Positions 6,241 through 8,427 of a DNA stretch of 8,427 bases are shown one piece after another. The notes under the pieces are model-generated. The model was not told the DNA's origin, made no database searches, and saw only the letters and a program-made list of their open reading frames with translations. The stretch spans positions 1 to 8,427 of the forward strand of contig CANCKV010000112.1 in NCBI GenBank assembly GCA_947378615.1, in the 5' to 3' direction. Positions within the stretch are counted from its first letter, which is position 1. Every line of letters begins with the position of its first letter. Source of the DNA: Chitinophagaceae bacterium (GTDB taxonomy: Bacteria; Bacteroidota; Bacteroidia; Chitinophagales; Chitinophagaceae). Position numbers and translations under genes: made by a program.

Positions 6241-7866
6241 CTAAATATTTGCTGCAATCATTAATGCCACCCTTTCTCCATCCATCGCCGCACTTACAAT
6301 CCCTCCTGCATAACCCGCCCCTTCGCCACAAGGATAAAGATGTTTTATTTGAGGATGTTGCAAACTATCCGCATCTCTCGGAATACGAACCGGTGATGAA
6401 GTTCTGCTTTCGGTAGCTACCACAACAGCCTCATTTGTGTAGTATCCCTTCATCTTTTTGCCAAATGCCTTGAATCCTTGCTGTAAAGTTGTATGAATAA
6501 AGGAAGGAAGGGCTTCGCTTAAAGACACCGCATTCAATCCAGGCAAATAACTGCAATCTGGCAAGGAAGAGGATTGCTTTCCAATACAGAAGTCTTCTAA
6601 TCGCTGTGCAGGTGCGACAAATTTCCCACCACCTGCTCGATAACATTGTTGTTCCACCGCTTCTTGAAATACCAATAATAATAAAGGATTATCTTCTTTT
6701 AAATCTAATTCTTTGTCTTTCAGTTTACCATTTTCCAAAGCTTTCTTGCAATAATAATAGGCATCCTTAATTTCCACACCGACCACAATACCACTGTTAG
6801 AATAGGGATTATCACGTTTACTTGGACTCCAACCATTAACCACCAATTCATTTTCATTCGTTGCAGCCGGGGCAATGATTCCTCCCGGACACATGCAAAA
6901 ACTAAAGACACCTTTACCATTCACTTGTTCGACCAAACTATAAGAAGCAGGCGGCAGATGTTGACTACGAGAAAGTGTTTTAGAAGGAGGAAGACTATAT
7001 TGAATACTATCAATTAAGGCCTGTGGATGTTCCGCCCTAACACCGAGAGCAAATGGCTTTGCCTCGATGAGGATGTTTTTTTTATGCAATAGATGAAAGA
7101 TATCTCTTGCCGAATGTCCCGTTGCCAAAATAACTGCATCTGCATGAAGGGTAGTTCCTTTTGAGGTAGTTACCCCCTTGATTGTATTGTTTTTAATAAC
7201 AAAGTCTGTCACTTTTTCTTCAAAGAAAAACAAACCTCCTTGTCCAAGTATTGTTTCCCTCATAGCGGTAATAATCTGAGGAAGTTTGTTTGTGCCAATA
7301 TGTGGATGTGCCTCATAGAGAATTTGTTCGCCGGCACCAAACTGAACGAAGAGATTAAGAATCCGATTGATATCTCCACGTTTATTGCTACGGGTATATA
7401 ATTTCCCATCACTATAAGTACCTGCTCCACCTTCGCCAAAACAATAATTGCTCTCAGGATTAATGACACCTTCCTTATTTAGCAAGGCCAAATCCCTTCG
7501 TCTTGCCCTAACATCTTTACCTCTTTCTACGATGATAGGTTTAATACCTAATTCTAATAGTTGCAAGGCCGCAAAAAGTCCTGCCGGACCTGCGCCCACA
7601 ATGATGACGCTTTTAGTTGCATTCGTAACATCTTTAAAAGATACCGTAGTCAAAATTCGCTCAATAAAGGGTTCATTGATAAACACCATTAAAGTTAGAT
7701 TAATCCAAATCTGACGGGGGCTACGGGCATCAATAGATTGTTTCAATATATAAAAGCCGGTAATTGAACTAGCTTTTATACTTATAGATTCAGCAATGTG
7801 CCTAGAGATTGCAATATTGTTTGAAACTTCGTGGGGCTTTACCTTGATAGAAAGAGTTTGTTGCAT
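6241..7866 (-). CDS. COG2509-type FAD-dependent oxidoreductase of unknown substrate
   Basis: This 541-residue predicted cytosolic flavoprotein resembles the uncharacterised FAD-dependent dehydrogenases of COG2509. Residues 1-80 form a separate N-terminal module containing ILKQSIDARSP (about 40-50), which resembles the K-SIDAR segment typical of this family. The Rossmann FAD site follows: VIIVGAGPAGL with GAGPAG at 91-96, and the ribose-binding Glu114 in VERGKD. Next come FGEGGAGTYSDGKL (about 143-156), the second dinucleotide-fold signature ATGHSARD (248-255), the cysteine-containing CMCPGG (324-329), and the C-terminal FAD-contacting GEGAGYAGG (514-522). All cofactor motifs are intact and the length is normal. 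The substrate and electron acceptor are not known for the family as far as I can say. The ATG at 7866 begins a frame that includes the whole N-terminal module. The gene is probably transcribed alone, because a strong terminator separates it from the upstream DUF3127 gene. Confidence 0.88.
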   Translation of the reverse strand: MQQTLSIKVKPHEVSNNIAISRHIAESISIKASSITGFYILKQSIDARSPRQIWINLTLMVFINEPFIERILTTVSFKDVTNATKSVIIVGAGPAGLFAALQLLELGIKPIIVERGKDVRARRRDLALLNKEGVINPESNYCFGEGGAGTYSDGKLYTRSNKRGDINRILNLFVQFGAGEQILYEAHPHIGTNKLPQIITAMRETILGQGGLFFFEEKVTDFVIKNNTIKGVTTSKGTTLHADAVILATGHSARDIFHLLHKKNILIEAKPFALGVRAEHPQALIDSIQYSLPPSKTLSRSQHLPPASYSLVEQVNGKGVFSFCMCPGGIIAPAATNENELVVNGWSPSKRDNPYSNSGIVVGVEIKDAYYYCKKALENGKLKDKELDLKEDNPLLLLVFQEAVEQQCYRAGGGKFVAPAQRLEDFCIGKQSSSLPDCSYLPGLNAVSLSEALPSFIHTTLQQGFKAFGKKMKGYYTNEAVVVATESRTSSPVRIPRDADSLQHPQIKHLYPCGEGAGYAGGIVSAAMDGERVALMIAANI

Positions 7867-7971
7867 AATAGTCGGAAGCTAATTTTTGTTTACACAAAAG
7901 ACTCAGGGAATAATTAACCTTGTCATTCCTAGCAGTTTACCTTTTGTTTCAAGTGGTAAAGAATAAATACA

Positions 7972-8015
7972 AAAGAAATTGCCACAATATAAAAGTATAT
8001 CGTGGCAATTTCTTT
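7972..8015 (-). terminator. Strong hairpin terminator after the DUF3127 gene
   Basis: AAAGAAATTGCCAC (7972-7985) and GTGGCAATTTCTTT (8002-8015) form a perfect 14-bp stem. The loop contains a second 5-bp helix, ATATA (7987-7991) with TATAT (7996-8000), closed by AAAG. The element begins 16 bp beyond the DUF3127 stop. On the minus strand the stem ends in TTTCTTTT, a T-rich tail as expected for an intrinsic terminator. The outer A-T pairs would serve as an A/T-tract on the opposite strand too. It should isolate the oxidoreductase gene from DUF3127 transcription. Confidence 0.75.
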
Positions 8016-8031
8016 CGGTTGAACTAAGTGC

Positions 8032-8409
8032 TTAAAATGGCAAATCATCTGACAAATCACTCGGGGGAGGCGGGATATTGCTGTAGTTAGATTCAGGAAC
8101 TGCTTCTTGCTGCCCCAATTTCACTGTTTCAATTCTCCATGCATCAAGGTTAGTAATGTAATTTTCTCTACCATCCTTAACCCATTTTGTTCCTCGAAGG
8201 TTAAAACTAATTTTCAAGTCATCACCAATACTATATCTATCCAAAAGTGCGGTTTTATCTTGTACACACTGAAACTTAACATAGTTTGTAATTATTCTAC
8301 CATTTACATCTTCACTTTTTTCAAGTACAAACTCTCTTGTCTTAAAAGTTTCAGTACGCTGAATCGTGTCAAATTTGGCTGCAAGCTTTCCTGTAATTTC
8401 GTAACTCAT
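8032..8409 (-). CDS. DUF3127 OB-fold-like protein with an SSB-like acidic C-terminus
   Basis: This small 125-residue cytosolic protein belongs to DUF3127, a Bacteroidota family whose core I take to be OB-fold-like and related in pattern to single-stranded DNA-binding proteins. Residues 1-95 form the beta-rich core: MSYEITGKLAAKFDTI, then FKTREFVLEKSE, NYVKFQCVQDK, GDDLKISFNLRGTKW and ITNLDAWRIE. A short, low-complexity, proline-rich linker (about 96-118, with IPPPP) leads to the tip SDDLPF. The tip is very close to the C-terminal peptide DDDIPF by which bacterial SSB recruits repair and replication proteins. The N-terminal ATG at 8407-8409 is supported by the conserved MSYEITGKL beginning and leaves only 18 bp to the window edge, so its promoter is outside. 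Binding of single-stranded nucleic acid is inference. A strong hairpin terminator follows the gene. Confidence 0.88.
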   Translation of the reverse strand: MSYEITGKLAAKFDTIQRTETFKTREFVLEKSEDVNGRIITNYVKFQCVQDKTALLDRYSIGDDLKISFNLRGTKWVKDGRENYITNLDAWRIETVKLGQQEAVPESNYSNIPPPPSDLSDDLPF

Positions 8410-8427
8410 ATTTGTTAATTGTTGGCG

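Noticed and set aside
6129..6416. Possible 95-codon plus-strand gene
   Set aside because: Most of it is antisense to the C-terminal, cofactor-binding end of the FAD oxidoreductase, and the remaining part shows no family features.
8107..8418. Possible 103-codon plus-strand gene
   Set aside because: It is fully antisense to the DUF3127 gene, whose protein is clearly recognisable, and its own translation is rich in Cys, Ser and Phe without motifs.

Overview
The window is AT-rich chromosomal DNA that looks like Bacteroidota, most likely a Chitinophagales/Sphingobacteriales-type member. Three things point there: small families largely restricted to the phylum (DUF4293, DUF3127 and a DUF5723-like outer membrane protein), the Bacteroidota-type insertion in serine hydroxymethyltransferase, and a match to the phylum's TAnnTTTG -7 promoter element. 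No plasmid, phage, transposase, CRISPR, rRNA or tRNA feature was seen. Assignments come from reading motifs, not from database searches.

Layout. Positions 1-5571 hold five plus-strand genes: the 3' part of glyA (cut by the window edge), a four-helix membrane protein (DUF4293), a fold-type I PLP aminotransferase, a secreted outer-membrane beta-barrel candidate, and a soluble all-helical protein with two Asp-rich motifs of class I isoprenoid synthases. The gaps between them are 60-170 bp. One contains a long A/U hairpin built from 7-nt units (1531-1608), one a good Bacteroidota promoter (2872-2900), and one a perfect 16-bp palindrome (4421-4436). Positions 6241-8409 hold two minus-strand genes: a large COG2509-type FAD-dependent oxidoreductase, and a DUF3127 OB-fold-like protein with an SSB-like acidic C-terminus. 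A strong hairpin terminator (7972-8015) separates them.

The two gene blocks converge on a 669-bp stretch without a convincing gene (5572-6240). At its centre is the most unusual object in the window: about twelve head-to-tail units of exactly 21 bp (5729-5980). Each unit is built on the 14-bp palindrome TAGCAAGCTTGCTA followed by a variable 7-bp spacer. Twenty-one base pairs is two helical turns, so every palindrome faces the same side of the DNA. The 21-bp period also equals seven codons, so both strands read as SKLA-like heptapeptides. I interpret the array as a DNA- or RNA-level repeat element, not a protein gene.

The genes do not form an obvious single pathway. glyA and the aminotransferase are core amino-acid/one-carbon metabolism. 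The two membrane or envelope proteins and the oxidoreductase are conserved but uncharacterised. The isoprenoid-synthase-like protein stands alone, with no visible tailoring enzyme or prenyl-diphosphate supply gene nearby.
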